Positions 40,048-40,173 of a DNA stretch of 40,173 nt are shown here, in pieces. Location of the stretch: NCBI GenBank assembly GCA_018971835.1, contig JAGWZW010000026.1, positions 1 through 40,173 on the forward strand. Direction: 5' to 3'. Under the pieces are notes generated by a model. That model worked only from the letters and a program-made list of their open reading frames with translations, made no database searches and had not been told where the DNA came from. Origin of the DNA: Alphaproteobacteria bacterium. Its GTDB lineage: Bacteria; Pseudomonadota; Alphaproteobacteria; Micropepsales; Micropepsaceae. Within the stretch, counting starts at the first letter, position 1, and every line of letters starts with the position of its first letter. Made by a program: the position numbers and the translations under genes.

Positions 40048-40173
40048 CTACACCAGCGCGCCCGCTTCGGGAGAAACGCGATTGGGATCGAGTTCCTTCT
40101 GGATCGCGTTCCACCAGACATGATAGTTCGAGAGGCTCTTGCCGATGTCTTCGGGGTGCCCTGGCATCAGCAA
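40048..40173 (-). CDS. C-terminal end of a probable FAD-linked oxidase (cut by window edge)
   Basis: The last 41 codons of a gene that enters the window from the right. The frame reads LLMPGHPEDIGKSLSN, then YHVWWNAIQKELDPNRVSPEAG and ends ALV followed by TAG. The W-x-x-I-x-K-x-L-D-P-N-x-V/I-x-P pattern is the usual C-terminus of vanillyl-alcohol-oxidase-type flavoproteins and other FAD-linked oxidases. It is convergent with the aldehyde dehydrogenase gene, which would suit an alcohol or phenol oxidation pathway. The fragment is too short to be sure of the family. Confidence 0.5.
   Translation of the reverse strand: MLMPGHPEDIGKSLSNYHVWWNAIQKELDPNRVSPEAGALV

Overview
The window is high-GC, densely coded chromosomal DNA from an alphaproteobacterium. 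The evidence is the mfd-sdhE / recG arrangement, a DUF992 secreted protein, a glutathione-dependent formaldehyde dehydrogenase and general gene style. I cannot name the order or genus. I see no rRNA, tRNA, CRISPR array, insertion sequence, integrase or phage gene. Two genes are cut by the window edges (mfd on the left, a short C-terminus on the right).

Layout. 1-5.4 kb: mfd and sdhE diverge from recG, a phosphotransferase and a DUF6285 protein. 5.4-7.6 kb: a two-gene ABC exporter. 7.8-9.9 kb: formaldehyde dehydrogenase and a DUF992 protein. 9.9-15.5 kb: an unusual acetyltransferase-deacetylase fusion, a SPOR protein, pseB/pseC and galU. 15.5-27.9 kb: an envelope redox locus (below). 28-33.1 kb: a ModE-like regulator, an SDR, a TonB-dependent receptor, a MarR regulator and a HAD hydrolase. 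33.2-35 kb: an Lrp-type regulator divergent from alanine dehydrogenase. 35-40 kb: a membrane-anchored nitrilase-fold protein, a Tat-exported gluconate-2-dehydrogenase-subunit-3-like protein, a GMC flavoenzyme, an aldehyde dehydrogenase and the tail of a probable oxidoreductase.

The most interesting part is 15.5-24.8 kb. Eight minus-strand genes, closely spaced apart from one 185-bp gap, read in order of transcription: TlpA-like thioredoxin, DUF4266 lipoprotein, DUF3570 barrel, then the same three again, then ApbE (FMN transferase family) and a full-length DsbD. A second apbE, an EF-hand protein, a two-component system and another barrel-like protein sit next to it. Both DUF3570 proteins carry D-x-x-S-G-A-T, the known acceptor signature for covalent FMN attachment by ApbE. 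My inference is that the locus makes a flavin-bearing outer-membrane barrel partnered with a small Cys-tailed lipoprotein, with DsbD passing cytoplasmic electrons to the two thioredoxins to keep those cysteines reduced. The two lipoproteins share 63 identical C-terminal residues although their genes differ at 13 silent third-codon positions, which implies strong constraint on that sequence. Function and substrate are unknown to me. Neither ApbE shows an export signal and both lack a residue usually needed for metal binding, which is the main difficulty for this model.
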